Positions 1 through 22,779 of a stretch of 64,000 bases of DNA are shown here, piece by piece. Within the stretch, counting starts at the first letter, position 1; each line of letters begins with the position of its first letter. The notes under the pieces were generated by a model. It made no database searches. It was not told where the DNA came from and worked only from the letters and a program-made list of their open reading frames with translations. Origin of the DNA: Larimichthys crocea (taxonomy: Eukaryota > Chordata > Actinopteri > Sciaenidae); NCBI RefSeq assembly GCF_000972845.2, contig NC_040021.1, positions 11,932,908 to 11,996,907 on the forward strand, in the 5' to 3' direction. The position numbers were made by a program, and so were the translations under genes.

Positions 1-887
1 TTATATTCACAGTAGGTGTGCCAGTTCAAGAGGTACAGCTACAGCTTACTGGGGCACTTAAACAAAAAGGAACCACCTGGAGGTTTTTTGATATGGAGTA
101 AAAAAAAAAAAAAGCCTGTTGTTTACTAGTTACATGAACAAAAAGTGAGATTTGCTTGCCTAATAGTCTTTAGACACCTGTGTAAAAGTCAGTTATCTGT
201 ATTAATGACTCCAATTCTTTGGTTTTAAGTGAGACTTTGTCACTGAATCATTTTTAAAGATCATTTTTGGATTATAGGAGCTACAGCGGCTCTTCTTCAT
301 CTTGCTGGCTACCTTTTTTTTTCTTTTTTTTTGTGGCTATAATTGACCTGGTCACTCCATCTTTTTTTTCCATGACAATAACACCAGACTTTACCTCCCC
401 ATCTCACTCCACCTCCGCCTGACGGAAGTGAAGTGAAATCCTCGTGTTAAGGAGGTTTGTGGCAAGGAAATGCTTTGGTCCTTATCAGTAATGATAATTC
501 CCCTTAGTTGTGAGCAAAAAAAAAAAAAAGAAGACATAGCAAATATATAGTTGTGATATATATATAAACATTTTATTCCTTATCATTTCAGTACAAATGA
601 ATGTTTTCTGTGGTTACAAGTTATTTCTACTAGTTATGACCCTGTTTTTGCCGGCTGTTGATGATATTTACTTTTAGGAAACAGTCACCAGATCATACAG
701 CTCTTGTTTGTGCCACTTGGTGGTGATAGTGAACAGTACTTGCCCCAGAGGTATCTTTTTCTATATTCACTGTACAGAGTATTATTATTACATTAGGATC
801 AAGCAAGAGCTCAGACCCTTTCATGTGATTGCTACTCATAACTTTGCTAACTGATTAATATGAACTCATTTATAAAAGCGTCCCACA
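1..887. repeat. Local duplicated block, copy A
   Basis: The block starts TATTCACAGTAGGTGTGCC, contains ACCACCTGGAG, CAGCGGCTCTTCTTC and CCTGACGGAAGTGAAG, and ends near GCGTCCCACA. Its first part recurs at 2338-2965 and 2994-3177, and its later part (about 360-887) recurs almost unchanged at 4850-5450. It may begin left of the window. It has no recognisable coding capacity. Confidence 0.85.
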
Positions 888-2337
888 TGTTGTTACTGTA
901 GAATTGGCTGTAATATTTTGTTTAAAATGGATTTGATATTCCAATGAAGCGACTATGGTTGTCATATTAATTGCTGCTGATTTGAAATTGTTATCAAAGT
1001 GTTGGGAAATATTGCTTTGTTTATATTCAATCAATTTCTAGATTGTGTAGCTTGTTGGTGATTTCACAAATCTATCAGGATACCCCTAGACTATATGATT
1101 TATTCGGGGTATTCCAAAAGTTGGCACAATGTCAGTAAGCAAATTCGCTACGATCTGTAGCATCTTTATGAGTGTGCCCAACAGCCTATGTTGTGACTGA
1201 GAACAATAAGGAATGATTTCTTTGTTGTTGTTAAATATAAAATGTAAGTAAATTGTTCATGGAATCCCCGTTCTTAAAAAAAGCAAAATTGATGTCCTAT
1301 TTTTGGGAACAATATGAATATTATGAATAACATATGGTGCTAAAGTCTTTTGTATGTTTTGGTTTTTAGATGAGAGAAATATTATGCTGAAAATGTTGTT
1401 AAGCCTTACTGTAGATTCATATATCACTGTTCCCCCAGAAGAGAAATAAATATAGTATTTGAAAGTGCAATATATCAGTACTTGTATCACATGCACGTTC
1501 ACTTTTCAACGATGAAGCAGCTGCATAGATGGCTTCTGAGAGATAGAGCCTCCACTTTGAACTAAATAGCAAAGCTTAGTGAATGTGCCTAATATAACTT
1601 TATAATAAAACATGCACTCATTTACTTTAATCAGACTTACACATGAAGTGGTAGGGGATTATGCTTGGATTTACTGTATGTGATGTCCCAAATAAGTCCT
1701 CAACACCTTAAACATAAGGTTACTGAATGTAATACTTTTGCGAACCTACTCTGCTTTATTTCATCAATCACTCCATTGTACACACATGTATTGATATTTT
1801 TACTAATCAAGTGTATTTTTTTAATAAATTTGAACAAGCCCAACATACATAGTAGTCAGCATTTAATCCTACAATTACATAAAGTTCACAAATTAAAGAG
1901 GTGTTATTTGCCAAGTGTAACAGCATTGAGTATATACACAGCAGTTATACGTAACTATTATCTATGACATAATTAAAATGTTAACACCCCCAAAAGTTAC
2001 TGCATGTATACAGAGCTTACCTTTCATCAACCTGTGAGTGACCGGTCTCTTTTCTTCTTTTGCTATCATCTTGCGGGATGCATGTTTCTGTCTTTGTCCA
2101 CTTGTCTCAGCAGGTTGTCCACCGTCTTCCTCTCTGTGTTGCTGTCTTTTTTTGTGTCCGTCACATTCTTGCCCTATAAAGCAGGTATAGTAAACAGCAT
2201 GTTAAAATATTGTTTTATAAGACGCTTAAAACTGTAACTACTCCCATCCCAAAAAGACTGAAAACACATGCATTTAGTAAAACTCTTTTCAGGGTTTATC
2301 TTAGCAGAGAAACAGTTGAAGCATTAATAACACTGCA
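888..2337. other. AT-rich stretch between repeat copies A and B, no gene seen
   Basis: Only short ORFs without recognisable protein features; no RNA gene seen. Confidence 0.6.
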
Positions 2338-2965
2338 TTATATTCACAGTAGGTGTGCCAGTTCAAGAGGTACACTACAGCTTACTGGGGCACTTAAACA
2401 AAAAGGAACCACCTGGAGTTTTTCATATGGAGTAAAAGAAAAAAAAAATAGCCGTTGTTTACAAGTTACATAAATGAGATTGCTTGCCTAATAGTCTTTA
2501 GTCACCTGTGTAAAAGTCAGTTATTGTATTAATGACTCAAATTCTTTGGTTTTAAGTGAGACTTGTCATTAAATCATTTTTAAAGATAATTTTTGGATTA
2601 TAGGAGCACAGCGGCTCTTCTTCGTCTTGCGGCTACCATTTTTTGGCTATAATGGCCTGGTCACTCCATCTTTTTTTTTCCATGACAATAACACCAGACT
2701 TTACCTCCCCATCTCACTCCACCTCTGCCTGACGGAAGTGAAGTGATATCCTCGTGTTAAGGAGGTTGTTTGTGGCAAGGAAAGGCTTGGTCCTTATCAG
2801 TAATGATAATTCCCTTAGTTGTGAGCAAAAAAAAAAAAAAAAGAGACATAGTAAATAATAGTTGTGATATATATTTAAACATTTTATTCCTTATCATTCA
2901 GTACAAATGAATGTTTTCTGTGTTACAAGTTATTTCTACTAGTTATGACCTGTTTTTGCCAGTTG
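2338..2965. repeat. Local duplicated block, copy B
   Basis: Repeats the order of copy A from TTCACAGTAGGTGTGCC to TTATGACCTGTTTTTGCC with small indels, then stops about 240 bases earlier than copy A. Confidence 0.85.
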
Positions 2966-2993
2966 TAGTGCTGTGTCAATGCAGGAAAAAAAT

Positions 2994-3177
2994 TAAAAAG
3001 GAACCACCTGGACGTTTTTTGATATGAATAAAAATAAAATAATAGCCTGTTGTTTACAAGTTACATGAACAAAATATGAGATTTGCTTGCCTAATAGTCT
3101 TTAGTCACCTGTGTAAATGTGTATTAATGACTCCAATTCTTTGGTTTAAAGTGAGACTTTGTCATTTTTTTGGATGA
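2994..3177. repeat. Local duplicated block, copy C (5' part only)
   Basis: Matches the left part of copies A and B, from GGAACCACCTGGA to GTGAGACTTTGTCATT, and ends at the N run. Confidence 0.8.
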
Positions 3178-3187
3178 NNNNNNNNNN
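3178..3187. other. Assembly gap (10 N)
   Basis: Ten N at the junction of repeat copy C and the unique sequence before ccm2 exon 1. Confidence 1.
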
Positions 3188-3684
3188 TACAGCGGCTCTC
3201 CTTCCTCGCCTCGCCGTCTCTCGGTGCCTCTCCGCCGTGCTCTCGCTGTCACACACAGCAGCAGCTGTTTTGGTTTGTTCAAAGCAAAGCATGCTGGACC
3301 ACAGTTCAACGCCCAAAATGGCGGCACGGTTGAAAAGTTTTGCTTGTTTTATCCGAGTTTGTCTCTTTTACAGATTATTCCTTTAGCTGCTTTGACGCGT
3401 AACCAGTTCGTACACCGATGACATGCCGGCGTTTTTTCTAATGGTCGTGGAGTAAACGGCGTAAATCGGGATGGCGTTTTGCTATCGGCTCAAATCCGGG
3501 CATCACTTTACCAACGCTGAGGCTAAAGCTAAGCTAGGCTAGGCTAGGCTAGGCGAGCTAACTAACTGTCAGATGAGTGCTGGTTAAAAAATAAAAATAA
3601 ATAAAAAAGCTTCGGTAGTTATGTCTCGTCTCAACTGGATCTCCACGCTGAACTGAATATGAAGAAGAGGACCTTTACGTAGAA
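3188..3684 (+). promoter_or_regulatory. ccm2 promoter and 5' UTR region
   Basis: Locally GC-rich, CpG-containing sequence (CCTCGCCTCGCCGTC, GCGGCACGG) directly upstream of the exon 1 ATG. A short tandem of GGCTA units lies at about 3530-3556. No TATA box is evident. The start site cannot be placed by eye. Confidence 0.5.
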
Positions 3685-11523
<7,839 letters not shown>

Positions 11524-12540
11524 CATGGCCGAGGGAGCGAAGAAGGTTTTTTTGTTTTTTTTTGCAAGAGCTGACATAGAATGGCAGCCGATCCTCAAAT
11601 GAACAGTAGGCATGAGCTGAACGGATCAGATGAAGGTGGTCCTTAGCACTGACCTAAGATTTGGTTAATTGTATTTTCCTCTAATTGTCAAGAGGACGTT
11701 CTACAGTCCCTACGCACTCGCAGGAAACCTCAACCTGTCACCACAAAAACATGAAGTCAACAAATGCACTTACCCTGTAGGTGAAACGCAGTCATTTGGC
11801 TTTTTTTTTTTTGCATCGCAGAGGGATTGATGGCCTCTGATATATTTTTAAAGTTTCTTTTTGTACTCATTTATTGGCAGTATCTGCCACTGCTGTCTGC
11901 AATGTAGCGGAAATGTCCAGAGTCTTTGAGAATATTTCCGAATGAATGTCCTCAAAGATTCTGGAGAATCCCATCGGAGGATTGTGTACATGTTTTTAGA
12001 AGGTTAAGTCTGAGGCTGTACTGGTTTGTGCTTTTTTTGTATCACTATAGGTCAATCAGCTTCATCCACCAGGAGAACTTCATTTATTTCACACGTGTGT
12101 GTTGCTGTGAGAGTGTAACATTTTTGCTATATTTTTATATATATATATATAATTTTGTTTTTCAGTAAGATTTGTGTACCACTTTTTTTTTTTTTTTACA
12201 CTATCATTTGTTATCAGTGTTTATTCATTTATATAATTTTGACTTACTCAAACTGACCAAGGAAATGCTGTAAAAAAAACAAAAAAAAATTCTCATTCAA
12301 TTCATGCGATTTGAGTGGGGACTGTATTTGACAAAGCCAGTTATGGCTGATGTAAATTTATGATTTTTGTTTTTGTTTTGTTCTTCTCCTGCAGGTCATC
12401 TTATGTCTTTGTGACATTGCATTTATCTGTCATTGTGCCTTTACACTGCAGTACTGCTGCCAACTGTCTGTCACACGCAGACAGGTAATTATGAACTGTA
12501 ACTACAGTTGAGCAAATCATGGTTATTAAATAACGGCTAC
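11524..12540 (+). other. ccm2 3' UTR (inferred)
   Basis: AT-rich noncoding sequence after the stop. The best polyadenylation candidate I see is ATTAAA at 12525-12530. Confidence 0.45.
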
Positions 12541-13926
12541 TTTAAACAGATTGCCTGTTTTTTTTGTTGTTGGTGAATTTACAAGCATTATGATTTTCTT
12601 CTGCTGCACGATCAGCAGTTTGAAGTGAGACTAAACCACCTTATTTAATTTGACCTCTGTGCGCCAAAAGTGACACCCGAGGAGACGGTTTCATAATCTG
12701 ATCATCGTCTCTGACTGATCATCTGCTTGGATGCACCTAAGCTGCTTGTGGAGTTCCATCAAAGCAAATCGTGCTGGATGTCGCCCCAAAGTTGGGGATT
12801 AGTTTTGTGAGTCAGAGGGACGAGAAGTTGGCAGGACGGTTTGAGTCGAGCACATTCCATTCTGCCACGCCACTCACCGGGCTTTTAAACCGTTTTTCCT
12901 CACAGAGCTACTTTTTATATGATTTTTCCATCAGTAAGTTTTTAAAACAACAACAGACGTGAATGAGAAGATCTGCGTGATGTTGTCTGGGTTGTTTGTT
13001 TTGGGAGCAGAGGTATAGGGAGTGCATGTACAGACTGGAACACTACACCTGGGTTCAGATAGCCACTTTGGCTTGAGACACCGTCTGCCTCGAGACAAAA
13101 GGATGAGAAAATGAAGAAGCCTATGATCTCACTGACCGCACACAGATTCTCTCGTCACACAGGCGAACTATTCTTGGTTAGTTGTACCTGTTTGTGACAA
13201 TGTTGCTTCATTACAAGTGATTTTAAAAAGCCATTAATATTTCATGTAGTCATAGTTGCGGTTCAAAACATGCCTCGTTGTTTTGATGCAGAGGGGAGAG
13301 TAAATGATTGTTTTGGACGTGGTCCCCGTCTTTCTCACAGTACGTGGCAGAAGCCTAATGGGCCTCCTGTAAATTCTCTTCCTAATCCACTTTTAGACAG
13401 AACAGAATGACTTGTGAGTGCCTCATTCGAAGCAAGTAATTATTAAATAGATCAGTTGGTTTAACGCGGTCATTAAAAGATCCCACGCTGTTTTATGAAG
13501 AGTTTTCCAATTATCTTTACAACAACCACCGGAGCCCCTGTAGTGCCTTTATAGTGGCTTTATCACCTTGCATGAGCGCGCCTCATGAAGAAGAATCAGA
13601 TGGGTGTTTGTTTACATGTCTGCCTGAAAACTTGATGATCTACCCGATGATTCAAGAAATGCTCTCCATTTTTGAATAAGAATTTTTACTTCATTTGAGT
13701 TGAAACATTCTGCTAAAACCTCCCTCGACTTTCTGCTAGTCGATAAAGGTTTGGTTGAATATATACTCTGTAAATACTTTTGTTTTAAAGCCACCGATAT
13801 TTTTATAGTAACAATGGACAAAATAACTACTTGTGATGTGAACCCAAAGAGTGTAGTTCTCCTCCAGCATCTTTCTTTTGGTTTTACAGTCTCTAACTTT
13901 ACTGTTTTGGTTCACACTCAGCATTC

Positions 13927-13962
13927 CCACCATTACCTTGAATATGTTCAAGGTAATGGTGG
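13927..13962. repeat. Perfect 16-bp inverted repeat with a 4-base loop
   Basis: CCACCATTACCTTGAA (13927-13942), loop TATG, then its exact reverse complement (13947-13962). The stretch just before it (TTTTGGTTTTACAG...GGTTCAC) loosely resembles a sequence at 53345-53390, so it may be part of a dispersed repeat. Confidence 0.9.
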
Positions 13963-15737
13963 CAAATATTTCAGATGAATCCACCGTATTTCATCTGCCC
14001 AGCACCGGTAGCTGCATATGCTGCAACCAGAGTGGGTGGAAACCGAAAGAGAGCTGGAAAGAGTTCACTGTATCAACTTAAAAAAAGCATAAAATGTTGT
14101 GTTAACAGCTAGTTTTCCAAGTTGCTCAAGAATAATTTAAGCTTAAACAAATATATAATAAACAATAACATGATACACATTGAAGAGCTTATGTTTTATA
14201 CAAAGCACACAGCCTAATCCAAAAATGAAAAGGAAACTGCAAGTGAGGGGCTTTTTCCCAAATGAATATCCCACATAGAAAGCTATGTGTAAAAAGCTTT
14301 TCTTAGATCCAGGGCATGTTTAATATGTGTTCAGGAGCTGGTCCAGGTGTTCCTCTGACCTTATAAATCTATTTTATATATTCTGAATCTGTCTCAACTC
14401 TCTAGGGGTGTAATTGAACCTCATGAGCCTGTAATGTGCCTTCATTTGTCAACAACAAGAAAAAGATTGATTAAGCTCTTATTTCCATGCCGTGTTATTG
14501 CTAGTTAAATGTTGCTGGTTAAAGTTCTAGCTTTGCAACATGTCACAAATGAGGAAATTCTGTTTGTCTATGTATCGTGATCTTCTCTGAAGCTGTGGCG
14601 CTGGTCTTTAAACGTCTCATCCTTGCAGTAAATCTTTGCCGAGATGGAAGGCACTGAGGTTCTCCCGCACAAAAGGCTCGGTGTACCATTCAGTCTGGGA
14701 TTCTCTCCGGTCTCACCCTGCGGTTCACCTTGGTGTGCTTTCTGTCAGCCGTTCATGCTTGGTGTTCACAGCTCTATCTTGGTGAGAACAGCAGCTCTGT
14801 GGTGTTACATCTGTAATATTCCTGGAACAGGACGGCAGCTACATTTCTAGTCGTAAACGTGAAAAATAAAAGCTCTTGGTAGACAAAATATAAAGATATA
14901 AATTAAGTGCATGCATCCCTTTTTTTTAAATACACACACAAAAAAATCCTAACACATTGTAATTTCCCTAGAACTGAATGCAGGTCATACTATTGAAGTA
15001 AACCAACTGCTTATGATCCCTAAATGCTGCATCAGGACTGTGGCTTTAGATAAAGAGCCTGGCCTTCATGCTTCAGCAGCAGAGATAGCGCCTGATTTCA
15101 GGCCTGTCAAGTCATTTTGTCATGCAAATGAGATGGTTTAGGCATGAAATTAATAAAATGGCAAACTCCAGTGACAGCTGTTGAGCAGAACTGGAATCTA
15201 AACAAGTACAAAAATGCTTTTGTGAACAGTAGAACAATAGTGACAGTATTTATTTCATTGTTATAGCTTACATATAATAAAAAATATATTCTGGTGGTGC
15301 AAATAAAAGAAATGAAACCACGTCCATCACCAGAAAAGTGTTTGGTGGCCCCTTTTGGCAGTCTTTCAGTCAAAAGGAGATTTCAGCGGCGATAAGCTCG
15401 CATAAAGCTGGAGCTCATGCATGAAAATCTCAGGCTCAGCAGAGTCATTCATGACATGCCATTTCAGACCCTCCAGATGGAGAGGACACAGGGATCAGCA
15501 AGCGAGTGTCTCACATGCAAAAAAACCTCCATGACCCTCGTGCTCATGTCCTCACACATACACAAAACTGTGGAGGCCCGGGTTGTTTTCCAACTGTTTC
15601 CAACAAGTTCTGTGCAGCATGCAGAGATGACAGCAATCTGCAGAACAAAAGCATGAGGACAAAAATGACAGAGAGGCTTATTTGAAGAAAGGAAGCGACA
15701 AAAAAACAAACATTTCATGCAATTTTCCAAAGCTTAA

Positions 15738-15880
15738 AGGAATAATTCCAACTCCTGGAAGATACCATACCACTCTCATATTCCTCTCCTGGCTGTAGCT
15801 TTATAATTAACATACAATTATGAGAGTGGTATCACTCTGACTCTCAAAAAGACTCACCAAAAAAGCAAATAAGTGTCTTG
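15738..15880. mobile_element. Short copy of a teleost nonautonomous element
   Basis: Contains AAAGGAATAATTCC, an inverted pair ATACCACTCTCATA / TATGAGAGTGGTAT about 45 bases apart, the piece GGCTGTAGCTT, and GCAAATAAGTG. These pieces resemble the longer element at 63285-63840. It is internally deleted. Confidence 0.5.
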
Positions 15881-16969
15881 ACAATAGGTCATAATATTAC
15901 TTTCCACATCTGTACATGTACTACATGCCAAAAGGAATCCTAAAACTGCAGTTCAGAAAAATGTAAGAGAATATGCTTCAGATTTTGTCGTGATGGCAGC
16001 AAATGAACGTTTGAAAAAGCAACACATCCAACGTCTTGATGGATTTTTTATTTCCAGTACATTTGCAAAAACATACCAAGCACTAAAAATGAACCCATTA
16101 ATGTATTTTTTCTTTTTTACCAAACAAGTTTTAAAGTATGTTTCAGTTGATTATATGCTTAGTAACACAAGCCAGGTGGCACTGTGCCTCCCTGTTCAGG
16201 GCACTTTGCAAGCTGAGACCAAGTATTGTGTTGGTACAACAAGCTAATCATATAATGTTGGAACAGTCTGAGCAGTAGTAGACGCAGATGTTAAACGTAT
16301 CATTTCAGGTAATCTGCTCTATTTGTGGCAAACAAATTAGATGTGGTGTGACGTGATTATGTTCAGACTCGAGGGCCATTAAACCCTGAAACTCTTTTAT
16401 TGAGACTATACTTCACTCGCATTGCAAACGCAAAACCTCCACAACCCAAAAGAAAATGAGTAAGGAAAGGTTTTATCATGACCGTCGACACAACAAGATC
16501 CACATAATGAAATCATTTGGTACACACAGAGATCTAGATGAGCTATAATTTCATGTTTACCCATGAAACCAAACCATGTTTTCGTTTCAAACGGACAGTG
16601 TCCTCTCAAATGGTTACTTTCAGATCACAATTAGAGCAATTAGACGAGGCAAAGCTCAAACCAAGACGCAAACATCAGCAAAGAACTTGAAAACCAGCAG
16701 ACTTGACGATCGTTGGAAAGAATAAATCATCTTCATCATATGCTACTGTGCACTGACTCAAATATGCATTAGGTATAGTGTACAGTTTGTATCAATATTA
16801 AGGCATCTTTTTAAAAAGCACAAAACATTTAGATTAAGATCCAGGATGTGGAACAAAAAATACAAATCTTGACTGTCACTCACTCGCCACTACAGTCTGG
16901 CATTATACAGAGGTCTGTATGCAGTAAAAATATATTAAAATATTTCACTAACAAGGACCACGCCCATAC

Positions 16970-17880
16970 AGATGGAGTTTGAACATGTTTATTACAAGTG
17001 ACGTTCGGGAAGCATGGGTGGTATGCTGTGGGAGGGTTTAGGGAAAGAGAGGGTTAGAGGGTTCGAGGGATGGAGGGATGGGGGTCGGAGGATGAGGGAT
17101 GTTAGGGCGAGGGATGAAGGGAGGGAGGAAGGGGTGAGGGGAGGAAGGGCGAGGGGGATGAGGGATGAAGGGAAGGAGGGATGAGGCGGGACCATCGGCA
17201 GAGTGGTCCTGAGGTTGACCGGAGGAATCCTGGAAGGAACCTGTGGGGATGGAGACTCTGAGTGGGGGAACCGTCTCTCTGCGACTCTAGGATTAGAGCC
17301 CCTGGTTCCTGTGTGGGAATGGAGATGAGAAAAGGGGAGACAAAGCGAGAAAGAGGGTATGGGGGGGTGGGATGTGACAGCGGCGCCAAAGAAGGAGTGG
17401 AAGGAAGAGGGAGTGCTTAAGTACGTGGAGAACGGAAATTGAACGAGTACGAGGCGTGGCCCTTATTCCCGAACCCGGTTTATAAAAACCCCATTCAAAC
17501 TCTGCTTGAAGAGAGAAACCACGAAAGTCCCAGGAAACAGCTTGAGAGTGCTTTAGTTTAAAAACTGTACATCAAAATGGCCTAAAGGTCTGAAATCTGC
17601 TGCAGTTTTAAGAGTGAGAGAGAGAGACTGTATATAGCTGCCATGTATAGTTTAGTGGCAAAAACACTTTACTGTACTATAATCTTCTTCTAAATAATAT
17701 ACATTACCTAAATGTCTCTCTTTGATTATAGGGATTGTAAAACAAGGTTTTCATCTAGGTTTATCCTCACATCATTGTGGTCAAGCCCTAAATGCACAAA
17801 GGATTTCACCACTATCTAACATATGGCCATGGCTGGAATGATGCACTGGAGCAAAGACAGCACAAAGACTATCACTGCCA
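16970..17880 (-). other. fam167a 3' UTR with polyadenylation signal and C-rich (purine-rich on + strand) tract
   Basis: Downstream of the fam167a stop codon, the minus strand runs about 900 bases to an AATAAA signal (TTTATT on + at 16988-16993). Between 17030 and 17200 the + strand is almost purely G and A, in irregular GGGA/GGGATGA runs, so the transcript is C/T-rich there. No ORF in this stretch resembles a protein. Assignment to the 3' UTR is inferred from position and the signal. Confidence 0.6.
17030..17200. repeat. Purine-rich, G-run tract
   Basis: Nearly all G/A on the + strand with many GGG runs (GGGATGGAGGGATGGGGGTC and similar). It lies in the inferred 3' UTR of fam167a. Confidence 0.85.
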
Positions 17881-19262
<1,382 letters not shown>

Positions 19263-21849
19263 TGATCTGCTAAACACAAAAAGCTTCCTAAAAAAATGTA
19301 TCAAAATAAAAGCAGATATCGGCTCTTCATTGGTGGCCTCTTTTGTTGCTAGAAATGACTGTAATCATTGGGGATGTTTCCTTCCTGCATCCACTTTCTC
19401 TGCTCTTTGTCAGAAAGTCGATCTTCAAAGGATTTTTACTGGATCCATTGGAGCAGATAATCTTTCAAAGCTGTAGAGACGAGAGGATGCAAGTTGTTAA
19501 ACATGGCCACGGGTCACCATATCCAAATGACAAGAGACAAAACGAACTTGACATCTGACAAAAAGGCTACACCTCAACTGTGGCACTGTGGCACGATAGG
19601 CTCACGTGTATAACAGGATGTATATCAGAAAGACTGAGTGATGAGTGTATCATAAAGTTTTCTCCCCACTTCACCCAGTAAACTGATTTAGACTGAGCAT
19701 TTGGCTCCTCACATATCACATAATAAGAGATCAGCACACTGAGGGAACACACCTCCAGGATTTTCCTTTAACAGGAACAAACTGTTCCCATAGCAACAAC
19801 ACAGGGACTGTAAATGAATCAGCAAATTTCCACCTCCTGTCCTCGGGGCATATCGCCTTAACCAACCTGAAGTGACAGACGGCTGGCAGAGGGGCACAAT
19901 GGCTGATAGTGTTGCTCTTTTACAACAACCCTTCTGTTTGCAGCTAAAAGCATATGTGACCACAATAAATGATTCACAAAGTACTTTAACAGATCCTGGT
20001 CACCCTCATCACTTTATGGGCACATTTAAGTCCTCTTTATTAGATATCTTTTTCTTTTTTCTTTTTTTTAACAAAAAAAAAAAACAACAATTCAACAATG
20101 TGCATTTTGTCTCCGCTTTGAGCTGAGTGCTAACATCCTCTAGGCTACGAAATGTCTGCACACAATTTCACACTATTTATCCAATAGTTACCAAGATATT
20201 TAACGTAAAACCACATAAATATCACAGTGGTGCCAAAACTGTAGAGGAAGATTCAAGAGATTACTGTCAATCCATCCAAATTTCAGTATTTTTGTTTAAT
20301 TCACCCAGTTTAGAAACGGTGGAGGCTCGCAGGAAAGACTAACTCAGAAAATAAAGTCACAAACTAAACCTCTTAAATAATATGGCAAACACACACTCAT
20401 AACAGCGGCAGCAAAAGCAGACTTTCTTTTGCCCAGTCTCCTCTTACAAAGTTCTTCAAGCGCTCAATAAGTGGTTAGTGCTCACTTATTCCATAATGGG
20501 CACAGCAGACCAGCAGTGAAGTCATTGTATCTAATGATAGGCTTGGCTGTTTTGCAAGGTAAAATAGACCTCTCACTGTGACTTGTGAATGGCTGGGAAT
20601 GGATCCTGTCCTTATTCTCTAAAGGAATCAGTGTGTCTCTGGAGGCCACATTGTTAAAGGAGACCAGTGCGGGAGGATGAAAATCCATACCACATGCATT
20701 TTTTAAAGAGTTTGTAAAGACCGTGGATGTACAGTAAGTAAGGTGTGTTTGTGAATAGGAACTGCAGAGCCAGGAAGTTTAAAAAATATGGGCAGAAATG
20801 TACACAAATGATATAATAAGCTGTGATCCCTATTATAAATAAATAAAGGGTTTTTAAAACAACAGCCTCTTGTTGGCTTGTTGATGATTTAAGAGGTACT
20901 TTTGGTGAGCCACTTCTGAATAGACCAACAGGAAATGTTTCTCTTTAGGCAAGCCAAAATTTACATCCTGAATCTTAAATGCAGCCTGAGGCAAATACAA
21001 ACACATCACATAACATATCTATCCGCATCATTCAAATCTCCCAGCTGGCGCCCCAAAGTAAAAAGTACAGTAAACATTACCATAGATTCCTCTGGTTTCA
21101 AGGCAGCAGAATCTGATTGCTCAGAAACATCCAGCTGCAAGTGGTGCCACACCAATAAAATTTATTTTGTGGTGTGGGACTACGAGATGCCAAAACCTGG
21201 TCTTGGCTTATGAAGTCTGGCTCTCCTATCTGGAACATGCCGGCATGCAAATATTACTGCAGAGTAACTAATCAGACTTTAGTGTGTATCTCGCTAGTCT
21301 ATAACATAACACACCTCTGAGTCATTTCCATTCAAAGGTGTTAGATTTCCAAGGAGGAGTTCATTATGTGTGGCTACACAGTGCACTACATGAGAATATG
21401 AGCATTATTATCCATAGAAATCATCACCGGGATCACAAGTAGGCTCAAAGAGATGAGGAGCCTGACACAAAAGCTATTCATAAAGGTAAACACCCTATTA
21501 CTGTGGCCTATTGGATTTCTTTGTTGTGCCAACAAAAACTTAACGCGAATCAGAATATGCCACATTAACAGCCTAAACTAATAAATAAATAAAAAACATA
21601 GTGAATATCAGTATCAACAGTTGTAAATAAGGATGAATTTAAACATTTCTGTGAGAGGATAAGATAACAGCATCTATGTGACCATCACACATGATTCCTG
21701 TCTTCAATCAAATCACACTATACCTGAAATTAAACCGAACTTATTACTACAATACAAGTGAAATTTTAGATGCCTGCATGGCTCTGTGGGGCGGGTTGTA
21801 GTCCTGCACAACACGCACACTCACACATACACTCACACATACACACACA

Positions 21850-22080
21850 CACAGTAAACTATAGTGGTGGAAGAAGTTCTCAGATATTTTTATTACTTAA
21901 AAGTAGTAACACCACAGTGCAGAAGTACTCTGTTACAAGTCCTGCGTTAAAGAAGTTACTTAATTGAAATACAAAAGTTGTATCAGTGAAATATAAAGTA
22001 CAAAAAGTAAAAGTACTCATCATGCAGAACGGCCCATTTCAGAATAATGTCTATTAAAATACTCAAATATCTGCATGTAT
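21850..22080. mobile_element. hAT/MITE-like teleost repeat fragment
   Basis: TAGTGGTGGAAGAAGTTCTCAGA followed by AGTAACACCACAGTGCAGAAGTACTCTGTTACAAGTCC and AAAGTAAAAGTACTCAT. The same AGTAAAAGTACTCATTCTGCAG text is at about 54980. This family is frequent in fish introns. A (CA)-rich run at 21805-21855 abuts it. Confidence 0.6.
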
Positions 22081-22779
22081 TCATATGTCAATCACTTTAA
22101 TGCTGCAACTGGTAAAGGTTAGGTTTATTTTTTACAATACATACTGCAGAGAAGTATTACTAAAGTCCAATCTTTATCCATAATAGTACATCATAATTTT
22201 TTTTCTTAATGATATTCGGTATGATTATTATTATTGATGTGCAAAAGAAATATTTACTAAAACTATTAAATAAATGTAGACTGATAAATTGTAGTGGACT
22301 AGACGTTTCTCTCCTTAATCACATAACATCAACACAAAACATTATTATTACTAGATCTATATATTTCCTTTACATTGTTTTACAGATAAAGTTGTGGTCA
22401 AGTTTACTAATTTAATACTTTTTTCCTTCATTGCAGTCATGGAGCCTCAGCATGAAGACATCAACGTGTATTTCGTGGTTTCTTCAGGAAATAGACTGGC
22501 ACGATCTCTGCACATTCAATCTAACATTTCACTTTAACATTTGCACGATAAACCGAGTGATACACGTGAGCAGACATGCATTTAAGCCTCCTCTCATTTT
22601 CTTTTTTTTCTGATGTCGTGCTGCAAGGTGAGCCAGCAGCAGCATCACCTCAAACACTGTCACTCAAAGTGCGTGCGGCTCGTTTACCTGATCACCAGCT
22701 GCAGTCCAACTTGTAGTCAGCCTGAATCCAAGCAGCCATCAGTGGGAGACCACCACAAGCCCGCTCCCTCTGATGCTAT

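Larger units (their letters stand above)
12541..16969. other. Intergenic region between ccm2 and fam167a
   Basis: Convergent-gene spacer. It holds a perfect inverted repeat at 13927-13962 and a short transposon-like copy at about 15738-15880. No coding exon or RNA gene recognised. Confidence 0.55.

Noticed and set aside
13927..13962. The palindrome as a microRNA precursor
   Set aside because: A perfect 16-bp stem with a 4-base loop is too short for a Dicer substrate.
17102..17389. Pro/Ser-rich minus-strand frames over the purine tract
   Set aside because: They are read-through of the G/A-rich tract.
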